Assembly: GCA_937873545.1 (NCBI GenBank)
Contig: CALMWI010000433.1
Span: 1 to 8,626 of the forward strand
Source of the DNA: an uncultured bacterium
GTDB taxonomy: Bacteria > UBA4055
Length of the DNA: 8,626 nt
Direction: 5' to 3'
Part shown: piece by piece, positions 1-6,707 of the stretch
Numbering within the stretch: position 1 is the stretch's first letter
How the letters are laid out: each line of letters starts with the position of its first letter
Position numbers and translations under genes: made by a program
Notes under the pieces: model-generated
Told to the model about the DNA's origin: nothing
What the model saw: only the letters and a program-made list of their open reading frames with translations
Databases searched by the model: none

Positions 1-1
1 T

Positions 2-496
2 GATTATATTTCAAAACAGGCTAAAAAAGAGGGACTTGAATCAATAAGCGCTCTTTTCGCGGAAACTTCTCTTAACGAGAAAGAACACGCTAAGAGATTT
101 TTTAAATTTCTTGAAGGCGGAGCTGTTGAAATTACCGCTATGTATCCAGCAGGAAAGATCGGAACGACTTTAGAAAACCTGAAAGCATCGGCTGACGGTG
201 AGCATGAAGAGTGGACAGACCTTTATCCTGAATTCGCTCGTATCGCCGAGAAGGAAGGATTCAAAGAGATCGCAGTTGCCTTCAAAAAAATAGCGGAAGT
301 CGAAAAAGCCCATGAGAAAAGATACAGAAAACTTTTCGAGAATCTCGAAAAAGGGAAAGTTTTTGAAAAAGACGGAAAGATCACCTGGAAATGTTTAAAC
401 TGCGGCTATCTGCACGAAGGTAAAAAAGCTCCCGAAAAATGCCCTGCATGTCTGCATCCCCAGTCTTATTTTGAAGTATTCACCGAACCGTATTAA
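2..496 (+). CDS. rbr: Rubrerythrin, 5'-truncated by the window edge
   Basis: Rubrerythrin is a cytoplasmic non-heme iron peroxidase that reduces hydrogen peroxide to water in anaerobes, using electrons from rubredoxin or a flavin reductase. The frame is open from base 2 with no start codon, and 164 residues are visible. By comparison with the family (about 190 residues) some 27 N-terminal residues, including the first iron-ligand helix, lie outside the window. Visible diiron ligands, numbered in the fragment, are E26xxH29, E67xxE70 and E101xxH104. The C-terminal rubredoxin-like domain has CxxCGY at 131-136 and CPAC at 147-150, which binds one iron through four cysteines. The ATG at 140 is an internal methionine, because conserved rubrerythrin sequence continues upstream of it. 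The next gene starts 29 bases downstream with no terminator between, so the two are likely cotranscribed. The family assignment is very secure. Confidence 0.96.
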   Translation, partial: DYISKQAKKEGLESISALFAETSLNEKEHAKRFFKFLEGGAVEITAMYPAGKIGTTLENLKASADGEHEEWTDLYPEFARIAEKEGFKEIAVAFKKIAEVEKAHEKRYRKLFENLEKGKVFEKDGKITWKCLNCGYLHEGKKAPEKCPACLHPQSYFEVFTEPY

Positions 497-525
497 TAAT
501 CCCATTCAGACAGGAGAAAACTGGA

Positions 526-978
526 ATGAAAAAAGATGATTTTAACGCTATAATAGATTTCGCGGTTGACAGGGAAAAAGAAGCTGTGGAGTTTTATAAG
601 GACCTTCAGAAGAAAACGAAATTTTCAGGCATGGTAGAAATGCTGAAAGAACTTGAGACCATGGAAAAAGGTCATATTACCGCACTCGGAAAGGTAAGAG
701 AAAAAGGCCTTGAAAAAGTTGAGATCAATAAAGTTAAGGATCTTCATATTTCCGACTATCTGGCCGATATCGAGCCGACACCGAAAATGGATTACCAGAA
801 CATACTGATCGTTGCCATGAAAAGAGAGCAGAAATCGAAAGAACTATATGAAGACCTCGCAAAAAGATTTTCGGGTACTGAGATCGAGAAGCTTCTTCTT
901 AAAATAGCGGCTGACGAAACAGAACATAAGCTGAAATTTGAGAAGATTTATGACGAGCATGTTCTAAAGGAAAACTAA
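526..978 (+). CDS. Ferritin-like diiron domain protein, rubrerythrin-related, no rubredoxin domain
   Basis: This 150-residue protein is a compact four-helix ferritin-like protein. Its two halves carry matching diiron motifs: E17...E22xY24 followed by E47xxH50, and E101...E106xY108 followed by E131xxH134. This is the pattern of the rubrerythrin/ferritin superfamily. No cysteine pairs are present, so it lacks the rubredoxin-type iron site of its upstream neighbour. No signal peptide is seen, so it should be cytoplasmic. AGGAG at 512-516, nine bases upstream, supports the ATG at 526. Next to rubrerythrin it may help in peroxide or oxygen reduction or in iron handling; that role is inferred from context. 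The exact activity (oxidase, peroxidase or iron storage) cannot be read from the sequence. Confidence 0.88.
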   Translation: MKKDDFNAIIDFAVDREKEAVEFYKDLQKKTKFSGMVEMLKELETMEKGHITALGKVREKGLEKVEINKVKDLHISDYLADIEPTPKMDYQNILIVAMKREQKSKELYEDLAKRFSGTEIEKLLLKIAADETEHKLKFEKIYDEHVLKEN

Positions 979-996
979 AATTACGGAGGCTTTTAA

Positions 997-1971
997 ATGA
1001 TAGATCTATCCGTCGAAGTAGCGGGGCTGAAACTGAAAAATCCTGTGATCGTAGGTTCGTGCGGATTTACGGATTCTGTTGAATCTATAAAAAAGCTGGA
1101 GGAAGCCGGTGCGGGAGCCGTAGTGCTTAAATCACTTTTTGAAGAACAGATCATGAACGATGTGTATGATACAATGGGCGATGTAAATAATGTTTATGCT
1201 CATCCTGAACTGGAAGACTATGTAAGGTATTTCGAAGAAAAAGATATTGTTGACAAATACCTGAAACTGATCAAAGAGGCTAAAAAAGAGGTTTCAATAC
1301 CGGTAATAGCCAGTATAAACTGCGCAACTTTCAATAAATGGATTGAATTTTCATCCGAAATTGAAAAAGCCGGAGCCGATGCGCTTGAGATAAATCTTTA
1401 TTATCTTCCTTCCGATCCTTTAGTTACGGAACATACGTACCTCAATACCGCGTTATATATCGCTAAAGAATTAAAGAAACATATAAAAATCCCTTTCGCT
1501 TTCAAGCTGGGATATTACTCAGATACTCTGGCAAAAGATCTGCTTACGATCTCGAGAGCCGATGTTTCCGCTCTGGTGCTTTTCAACAAACCTTTCAATC
1601 CCGATATTGATATCGACAAAGAAACAATTATATCAGGCTATCCTTATTCAGCGCCGTCAGAGATCTCAACATCACTCCGCTGGATAGCAATTCTTTCTGA
1701 TTTTGTCGAGACCGATCTTATCGCCACGACAGGAGTTCATCACGGAAAAGATGTGGTAAAGGAAATCCTTGCAGGGGCAAAGGCTGTACAAATGACCTCT
1801 ACATTATATCTTAATTCTTTCTCGGTAATTCAGAGATCCCTGGATGAGCTAAAATCATGGATGGAAAAGCACAATTATAAAAAACTATCCGATTTCAGAG
1901 GCAAACTGAGCAGAAAAGACCATGTCATTTACGACAGGGTCCAGTTCTTAAAACGCGGAAAGGGTGAATAA
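997..1971 (+). CDS. Dihydroorotate dehydrogenase-like FMN TIM-barrel protein
   Basis: This 324-residue protein has the class 1 dihydroorotate dehydrogenase fold and probably binds FMN in the cytoplasm. Landmarks are NPVIVGSCG at 15-23, VLKS at 43-46, IPVIASINC at 101-109, EINLYYLP at 131-138, PFAFKLG at 166-172, and the FMN-phosphate region GVHHGKDVVKEILAGA at 246-261 followed by VQMTSTLY. The loop that in true class 1 enzymes reads NxSCPN, carrying the catalytic Cys, here reads NLYYLPSDP. Orotate synthesis is therefore doubtful, and it is better called a DHOD-like oxidoreductase of unknown substrate. A strong CGGAGG site at 984-989, seven bases upstream, supports this start. It lies 18 bases after the ferritin-like gene and one base before the flavin reductase ATG, which suggests a shared redox role (inference). 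No other pyrimidine gene is nearby. Confidence 0.85.
   Translation: MIDLSVEVAGLKLKNPVIVGSCGFTDSVESIKKLEEAGAGAVVLKSLFEEQIMNDVYDTMGDVNNVYAHPELEDYVRYFEEKDIVDKYLKLIKEAKKEVSIPVIASINCATFNKWIEFSSEIEKAGADALEINLYYLPSDPLVTEHTYLNTALYIAKELKKHIKIPFAFKLGYYSDTLAKDLLTISRADVSALVLFNKPFNPDIDIDKETIISGYPYSAPSEISTSLRWIAILSDFVETDLIATTGVHHGKDVVKEILAGAKAVQMTSTLYLNSFSVIQRSLDELKSWMEKHNYKKLSDFRGKLSRKDHVIYDRVQFLKRGKGE
1957..1964 (+). promoter_or_regulatory. Ribosome binding site that decides the flavin reductase start
   Basis: GGAAAGGG lies inside the last codons of the DHOD-like gene, eight bases before the ATG at 1973. An in-frame GTG at 1964 would extend the protein by three residues but sits on the last base of this site, too close to be served by it. 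The ATG, one base after the upstream TAA, is therefore the preferred start, and the two genes are probably translationally coupled. Confidence 0.6.
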
Positions 1972-1972
1972 A

Positions 1973-2488
1973 ATGGATTTCAGAACGCTTTTCAAGATAT
2001 CCTACGGTATGTATATAGTGAGTTCGAAAAAGGGTGAAAAGCTCAACGCACAGCTTTCGAACACAGTCGTTCAGATATCTCCGGAGCCTGCAACAATGCT
2101 TATAAGCATTTCGAAGAATAATTTTACCCATGAATGCATAACTGAAAGCGGTGTCTTTACGATTTCGATAATATCTGATCAGTGTGATATGAAAGAGATC
2201 GGCCCGTTCGGATTCAGGACAGGCAGAGATTATGATAAATTCGCTTCATGCTCTTATGAGCTTGGGAAGAACGGAGCTCCTTTTATCAGACATAAAATGT
2301 GCGGGTATGTAGAGTGTGAAGTCGTTAACCGCGTTGACTGCTGCACTCATACGGTCTTTATCGGCAGAATAACTGAAGCCGAGATCCTCGATCCTGATCT
2401 TCAGCCTATGACATACGATTTCTATCATAAAGAACTTAAAGGAAAACTTTCGAAGAACGCTACGCATTTTCATGCAGAAGAAAAATAA
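1973..2488 (+). CDS. Flavin reductase-domain protein (flavoredoxin/Hrb N-terminal type)
   Basis: This 171-residue protein of the FMN-binding flavin reductase family transfers electrons from a reduced nicotinamide, or another donor, through bound FMN. Family landmarks are the N-terminal LFKISYGMYIVSS, the flavin-binding stretch around 25-39 (NAQLSNTVVQISPEP), T52 in the KNNFTHE segment, GVFTISI at 60-66, and HTVFIGRI at 126-133. The C-terminal MTYDFYHKELKGK at 146-158 resembles the linker of high-molecular-weight rubredoxins (Hrb), where a rubredoxin domain follows. Here the protein ends about 13 residues later with a His-containing tail and no CxxC pair. In Moorella, Hrb passes NADH electrons to a flavodiiron protein. 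By analogy this protein could feed rubrerythrin encoded in the same cluster (inference). It has seven scattered cysteines but no obvious metal site. The gene overlaps neither neighbour and starts one base after the preceding stop. Confidence 0.87.
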   Translation: MDFRTLFKISYGMYIVSSKKGEKLNAQLSNTVVQISPEPATMLISISKNNFTHECITESGVFTISIISDQCDMKEIGPFGFRTGRDYDKFASCSYELGKNGAPFIRHKMCGYVECEVVNRVDCCTHTVFIGRITEAEILDPDLQPMTYDFYHKELKGKLSKNATHFHAEEK

Positions 2489-2508
2489 ATTACAAGGGGG
2501 AGTGGAAA

Positions 2509-3111
2509 ATGAGAAGATTTTTGTTATTTGCAGGTCTTGCTTTTTTCTTTGTTCTGCCTGTCGTTGCGCAGGGTGATAACATAATTAACGGTAATAAGCT
2601 TGAATCATGGTACACATACTGGGGATTGGGCTACGGAACATCCCAGTACCCTGACGGTCTACAAGAATTTCTTGATGCTTTAGAAGAAGTTGACGGTGTT
2701 ACAAGAACAGAAATTGCGGTTGATATGTTCGGTTTTTATTTCCCGGTAAACGAACATCATACCGCTGTGGGATTTGTAATTGACGGCGTCGCGGACGCTT
2801 TCGATTATGAAGGAGAAACTGTCCAGATAAACCAGTACATTTATGCCGCAAGCGCTATGCATTTCTTTAATGAAACTATAGGAAAAGGATTTTTTGTTCG
2901 TGGCGACCTTGGCTTTGCATATCTTAATGTTGAAAGTTCTTTTGCAGAATCCGCAACGAGCGACAGTGGTATAGGGCTTCTGGTCGGCGGAGGTTACGGA
3001 TTCAACCTCGGAGCAGGCACGAGATGTATGCTTAATCTGAATTACAGCTACAGAGGCGTTGAGGGAGATACCTATACCGCGCTTGGTGTAACCGCGGGAT
3101 TCATGTTCTAG
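2509..3111 (+). CDS. Small outer-membrane beta-barrel protein with signal peptide
   Basis: This 200-residue protein is secreted and probably inserted in the outer membrane. Residues 1-20 form a Sec signal peptide (MRR, then a long hydrophobic run ending VVA), with likely cleavage before Q21. The mature part is rich in alternating aromatic/glycine strands, for example WYTYWGLGYG, GFFVRGDLGFAYL, GIGLLVGGGYGFNLG and CMLNLNYSYRG. It ends in GFMF, a terminal aromatic as expected of a barrel-assembly signal. The size suits an eight- to ten-stranded OmpA/OmpW-like barrel; no periplasmic domain is present. The strong purine-rich site AAGGGGGAG at about 2494-2502 serves the ATG. Only 20 bases separate it from the flavin reductase, so it probably belongs to the same transcript, which ends at the terminator just downstream. 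Ligand and function are unknown. Confidence 0.75.
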   Translation: MRRFLLFAGLAFFFVLPVVAQGDNIINGNKLESWYTYWGLGYGTSQYPDGLQEFLDALEEVDGVTRTEIAVDMFGFYFPVNEHHTAVGFVIDGVADAFDYEGETVQINQYIYAASAMHFFNETIGKGFFVRGDLGFAYLNVESSFAESATSDSGIGLLVGGGYGFNLGAGTRCMLNLNYSYRGVEGDTYTALGVTAGFMF

Positions 3112-3114
3112 AAT

Positions 3115-3143
3115 AAAAAACTCCCCAAATTCGGGGAGTTTTT
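3115..3143. terminator. Bidirectional Rho-independent terminator between convergent genes
   Basis: A perfect 7-bp stem, ACTCCCC (3120-3126) with GGGGAGT (3133-3139), closes a six-base loop. It is flanked by an A-run on the left (3115-3119) and a T-run on the right (3140-3143), so a U-tract follows the hairpin on both strands. It begins four bases after the outer-membrane protein stop and ends four bases before the EttA stop codon, so it can end both operons. Confidence 0.93.
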
Positions 3144-3146
3144 CAT

Positions 3147-4817
3147 TTACATCAGTTTTTTGAATCTCGGTCGTTTAGGCGAGATATCTCCAAGTCTTTC
3201 TTTCTTCTTTTCTTCGTAATCGGCGAAGTTCCCTTCAAAGAATATCACCTGACCGTCATCCTCAAATGACAGTATATGTGTGGCAAGTCTGTCGATAAAC
3301 CATCTGTCGTGCGAGATTACAAGCACGCATCCGGCAAAGTTCTCTATAGCTTCTTCGAGCGCTCTTAATGTATTGACATCAATATCGTTAGTCGGCTCGT
3401 CGAGAAGTATGACATTACCGCCTTCCTTTAATGTGATCGCAAGATGGAGCCTGTTCCTCTCCCCGCCTGAGATCATATAAACTTTTTTCTGCTGATCAGT
3501 GCCGGAAAAATTGAAACGGCTGATATATGCTCTCGCATTTATCTCAGAACCGTTAACATTCAGTATTTCGTTTCCCTGGCTCACAACTTCATAGATAGAT
3601 TTTTCAGGCAGAAGGTCCTTGTGCGACTGATCCACATAAGCCAGCTTAACAGTTTCACCTATCGTTATCGTTCCCTCATCCGGTTTTTCCTCGCCCATTA
3701 TCATTCTGAACAGCGTTGATTTACCTACACCGTTCGGTCCGATAATACCGACGATCGCGTTCTTCGGTATGCTCAGGCTTAGTCCGTCGATCAGTTCCCT
3801 ATCTCCGAAACCTTTTTTAAGATCCTTGATCTCGATCACCTGATCCCCGAGTCTCGGTCCAGGCGGTATGAAAAGCTCAAGTTTCGCTTCTTTTTCTTTG
3901 GTTTCAGTACTGCTTAAAACTTCATAAGCATTAAGCCTTGCTTTACCCTTCGCCTGTCTTGCTTTGGAACTCATTCTTGTCCATTCAAGCTCGCGTTTCA
4001 GTATTTTCTGTCTTTTTGATTCCTGTTTTTCTTCTATAGCGAGTCTCGCTGCCTTCTGTTCCAGCCACGAGCTGTAATTGCCTTTCCACGGTATTCCGTC
4101 TCCCCTGTCAAGCTCTAATATCCAGCCTGCCACATTGTCCAAGAAATATCTGTCGTGGGTTACAGCTATGACCGTTCCGGGATAATTATGCAGGAACTGC
4201 TCAAGCCAGTAAACGCTTTCAGCATCGAGATGGTTGGTAGGCTCGTCAAGAAGCAGAATGTCGGGTTTGCTCAACAGCAGCCTGCACAGCGCGACCCTTC
4301 TTCTCTCGCCTCCCGAAAGAACTTTGACCGGCATATCATCAGGCGGGCATCTGAGGGAGTCCATCGCGACTTCAAGCGTATGATCAAGATCCCATGCATC
4401 AAGGTGATCCATCTTTTCCATCAGTTCGCCCTGAAGCTCAATAGCTTTGTTCATCTCGTCGTCTGAAAGAGGCTCACCTAATTTAGCGCTGACATCCTCG
4501 AATGCCTTTACGACGTCAACTATATGCTGAAGCCCTTCCTGAACTGCTTCCTTTACGGTTTTGGTCTCGTCAAGGACCGGTTCCTGATGCAGATACCCGA
4601 TCTTGTAGTCCTTATCGAATGTTACTTTACCTTCGATCTCTTTGTCAAGCCCTGCAATTATCTTTAAAAGGCTTGATTTTCCGGCACCGTTCAGTCCGAG
4701 AACACCTATCTTTGCGCCGTAGTAAAAAGAGAGCCAGATATTGTTAAGAACTTTCTTCTGCGGCGGATATATCTTGCTGACGCCTTCCATCGAAAATATT
4801 ATTTTGTTGTCTGCCAT
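3147..4817 (-). CDS. ettA: EttA, ABC-F energy-dependent translational throttle protein
   Basis: EttA is a soluble ABC-F ATPase that binds the ribosomal E site and gates entry into elongation according to the ATP/ADP ratio. The 556-residue length matches E. coli EttA (555), and similarity is visible end to end. The first ABC domain has Walker A GLNGAGKS (41-48), signature LSGGE (167-171) and Walker B with DEPTNHLD (191-198). The linker at about 255-315 carries the basic ELEWTRMSSKARQAKGKARL helix typical of the P-site tRNA interaction motif. The second ABC domain has GPNGVGKS (360-367), signature ISGGE (449-453) and DEPTNDID (473-480). The catalytic glutamates follow the Walker B aspartates in both domains. 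There are no membrane segments. AAGGAT at 4823-4828 precedes the ATG, in the 13-base gap after the DUF554 gene, so it is the third gene of the minus-strand operon. Confidence 0.96.
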   Translation of the reverse strand: MADNKIIFSMEGVSKIYPPQKKVLNNIWLSFYYGAKIGVLGLNGAGKSSLLKIIAGLDKEIEGKVTFDKDYKIGYLHQEPVLDETKTVKEAVQEGLQHIVDVVKAFEDVSAKLGEPLSDDEMNKAIELQGELMEKMDHLDAWDLDHTLEVAMDSLRCPPDDMPVKVLSGGERRRVALCRLLLSKPDILLLDEPTNHLDAESVYWLEQFLHNYPGTVIAVTHDRYFLDNVAGWILELDRGDGIPWKGNYSSWLEQKAARLAIEEKQESKRQKILKRELEWTRMSSKARQAKGKARLNAYEVLSSTETKEKEAKLELFIPPGPRLGDQVIEIKDLKKGFGDRELIDGLSLSIPKNAIVGIIGPNGVGKSTLFRMIMGEEKPDEGTITIGETVKLAYVDQSHKDLLPEKSIYEVVSQGNEILNVNGSEINARAYISRFNFSGTDQQKKVYMISGGERNRLHLAITLKEGGNVILLDEPTNDIDVNTLRALEEAIENFAGCVLVISHDRWFIDRLATHILSFEDDGQVIFFEGNFADYEEKKKERLGDISPKRPRFKKLM

Positions 4818-4830
4818 TCTTTATCCTTAA

Positions 4831-5508
4831 TTATTTTATGAAATATGCGAATAACGCTGCGAAAAAAAGAGATGGTAGCAGGTTCATTATCTTAAGCTTT
4901 TTGATCTCAAGAATGTTTATACCCATACCCAGAAGCATCAGCCCGCCGACTGCAGAGATCTCACTGATCATAGGATCGGAAAGATAACCCTGTATAGCGC
5001 CTGCAGACAGCGTCAGTCCGCCCTGATATAAAAAAAGCGGTACCGCTGAAAATAATACGCCTATACCCAGCGTTGAGGCCAGAGCTATAGCTCCAAATCC
5101 GTCAAGAAAAGATTTTGCCAGAAGCAGTGTCGGTTTTCCGCCCAGACCTTCTTCGATAGAACCGAGGATCGTCATAGAGCCCATACAGAAAAGCATGAAT
5201 GCCGTAATAAAACCTTCTGTGAATTTATCATTTTTCGATCCTACTTTCTTCTTTAGCCAGTCACTTATTTTCTCCATTCTTTTTTCAATTTCGGCCAACT
5301 CGCCTGTAATAGCTCCGAGAACAATACTGAATACCATTATAAGCACATTTTCAGTTTTCATGGCCATTGATAAACCTATGTAAAGCGTAAACAGCCCTAT
5401 TCCCTGAAATGTAGTTTTAGTGATCCTTTCAGGCATCCTCGAATGGATCAGCACACCTATTAGGGCTCCGCCTACAACAGTTCCTGTGTTTACTATAGTT
5501 CCGAGCAT
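4831..5508 (-). CDS. DUF554 family integral membrane protein (YqgA/YdfK-like)
   Basis: This 225-residue inner-membrane protein of unknown biochemical function is related to E. coli YqgA. Family features are NTGTVVGGALIGVL near the N-terminus, AITGELAEIEKRME at 66-79 and the conserved block FMLFCMGSMTILGSIEEGL at 104-122. Further on are AKSFLDGFGAIALASTLGIGV at about 131-151 and SAVGGLMLLGMGINIL (185-200), followed by a LLP motif. Hydrophobic stretches at about 4-21, 36-72, 98-118, 137-162, 184-200 and 207-224 suggest six or seven membrane passes, with a charged cytoplasmic-type loop at 73-97. The start codon directly abuts the TAG of the lipoprotein gene, and its weak ribosome site lies inside that gene, which suggests translational coupling. 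The family assignment is firm; the function is not known. Confidence 0.92.
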   Translation of the reverse strand: MLGTIVNTGTVVGGALIGVLIHSRMPERITKTTFQGIGLFTLYIGLSMAMKTENVLIMVFSIVLGAITGELAEIEKRMEKISDWLKKKVGSKNDKFTEGFITAFMLFCMGSMTILGSIEEGLGGKPTLLLAKSFLDGFGAIALASTLGIGVLFSAVPLFLYQGGLTLSAGAIQGYLSDPMISEISAVGGLMLLGMGINILEIKKLKIMNLLPSLFFAALFAYFIK

Positions 5509-6603
5509 CTAGTACTCATAAACATTAACTTTCATTTCCTTGTGAATCACTTCATAGATCCTGTCGCCGATGAAATATATTTCGCTGTCGAATCTGTGAA
5601 GGAAATCTTCTCCTTTGAGCTGCGGGATCATAATAGTTTTAACATATTTGTCATTTTCGAATACATCAGCTATAAAATCATTCTGGTTTTTCTCTGTTCT
5701 TTTGATCGACGGACATACGAGAAGCCTTCCGTATTTATCATAAAAGAGCTTGTTTATAGATTTTTTATATGATTGTTTTGTCTGAAGAGTGTCATATTCG
5801 TCTTTGTTCCTTGTAGCTTTCAGCTGCATCGACTTTATCAGTCCGCTTTCATAGCTGTTGTACATGACCTTTGAATAATCTTTACTTATCTCTTTCAGCT
5901 TATTTCCGTCATAATCATATACGCTGATCCTGTATTTATCTGTTTCGTTTTCCGCAACATAGATCTTACCGTTCCCGAAGGCATAACGGGTTATGAATTC
6001 AAAGAATTGCGGGTTGCTTTTGTCGAATTTTGCCTTGTATTCTCTTAAAATGGATGTTTTCTTATATTTTTTATCAAGAATCGCAAGCCTGTTCGTGTGA
6101 ATTATGTCTTCACCTTCTTTTGCGGATTCGCATAGATATCCAACCATTTTATCGTCTGAAACGGCTTTTATGATCTCTCCGAAATGCAGTTTGCCGTCCT
6201 CGTACTGGAAATCGTCAATGTATTCTCCGTCCAAAGTGTACCTGATGATAAGAGGAGTAAAATTGTTCCTTACATAGACGGTATCGTTCATAATTGTAAA
6301 ATCAACCGCATTCATCATCTCGCCTTTCCATGTTCCTCTGCTTCCGAAGTATTTTATATACTGCCCGTTATGATCCAGTTTTAATATTCTTTCCATTCTC
6401 GGATTGAACAGATATATATTTCCATCCTTATCTTCTTCAATATCACTGATCACAGTGAACTTTCTATCATATTCAGCCACGGTTTCCGGCTCAAAATTAC
6501 CGTCGATTGTAAACAGAAGCTTTATATCTGTTCTTTCAGCTTTTGAGCATGACATCACAGCTATAAGTGCGGACACAAGCAGAACGATCTTAAATAATTT
6601 CAT
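5509..6603 (-). CDS. Lipoprotein with 6-bladed beta-propeller-like repeats
   Basis: The protein has 364 residues. The N-terminus is a lipoprotein signal (MKLFK, hydrophobic 6-16, then VMSC with lipidated Cys19). Ser at +2 would favour outer-membrane sorting under the E. coli rule. The mature part has NHL/6-bladed propeller-like strands: DKDGNIYLFNP (58-68) then RILKLDHNGQYIKYFG (72-87), IRYTLDGEYIDDF (120-132), GNGKIYVAENE (210-220) then ISVYDYDGNKLKEI (226-239), FYDKYGRLLVCPS (287-299), and EIYFIGDRIYEVI (341-353). Such propellers are common in Bacteroidota and related phyla, mostly with unknown ligands. A ribosome site, AGAGAGG, lies just upstream of the start. It is first in the operon with DUF554 and EttA, and the promoter lies at 6655-6684. 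No enzyme motif is recognised. It could be a ligand-binding or scaffold protein facing the periplasm. Confidence 0.85.
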   Translation of the reverse strand: MKLFKIVLLVSALIAVMSCSKAERTDIKLLFTIDGNFEPETVAEYDRKFTVISDIEEDKDGNIYLFNPRMERILKLDHNGQYIKYFGSRGTWKGEMMNAVDFTIMNDTVYVRNNFTPLIIRYTLDGEYIDDFQYEDGKLHFGEIIKAVSDDKMVGYLCESAKEGEDIIHTNRLAILDKKYKKTSILREYKAKFDKSNPQFFEFITRYAFGNGKIYVAENETDKYRISVYDYDGNKLKEISKDYSKVMYNSYESGLIKSMQLKATRNKDEYDTLQTKQSYKKSINKLFYDKYGRLLVCPSIKRTEKNQNDFIADVFENDKYVKTIMIPQLKGEDFLHRFDSEIYFIGDRIYEVIHKEMKVNVYEY

Positions 6604-6649
6604 TTTTAACCTCTCTGTTAAATTTCGGACTGTAAAATAATAAAATAAA

Positions 6650-6679
6650 CTGTTATTATCTATGCAAATTTTTTATATT
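6650..6679 (+). promoter_or_regulatory. Weak candidate promoter for the PfkB-family kinase
   Basis: TATATT at 6674-6679 is a good -10 element about 29 bases before the kinase ATG. The matching -35 (CTGTTA, 6650-6655, 18-base spacer) agrees at only three positions. It would almost completely overlap the opposing promoter, so the two could compete for polymerase. The region is generally AT-rich, so chance matches are likely. Confidence 0.3.
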
Positions 6680-6684
6680 ATCAA
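6655..6684 (-). promoter_or_regulatory. Sigma70-like promoter for the lipoprotein-DUF554-ettA operon
   Basis: Read on the minus strand, TTGATA (6679-6684) and GATAAT (6655-6660) each match the consensus at five of six positions, with an 18-base spacer. Transcription would start near 6648, leaving a leader of about 45 bases before the lipoprotein ATG with its AGAGAGG ribosome site. No operator repeat was recognised. Confidence 0.55.
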
Positions 6685-6707
6685 CAAAAATCACGGCGGA
6701 CGGATCT

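Noticed and set aside
140..142. ATG as the start of the rubrerythrin gene
   Set aside because: The same frame continues to base 2 with conserved rubrerythrin sequence, including an ExxH iron motif, so the true start lies outside the window.
1964..1966. GTG as the start of the flavin reductase
   Set aside because: It sits at the end of the ribosome site; the ATG at 1973 has proper spacing.
4155..4747. Plus-strand open frames opposite ettA (4155-4466 and 4502-4747)
   Set aside because: They lie antisense to the conserved first ABC domain of EttA, have no family features and no convincing ribosome sites.
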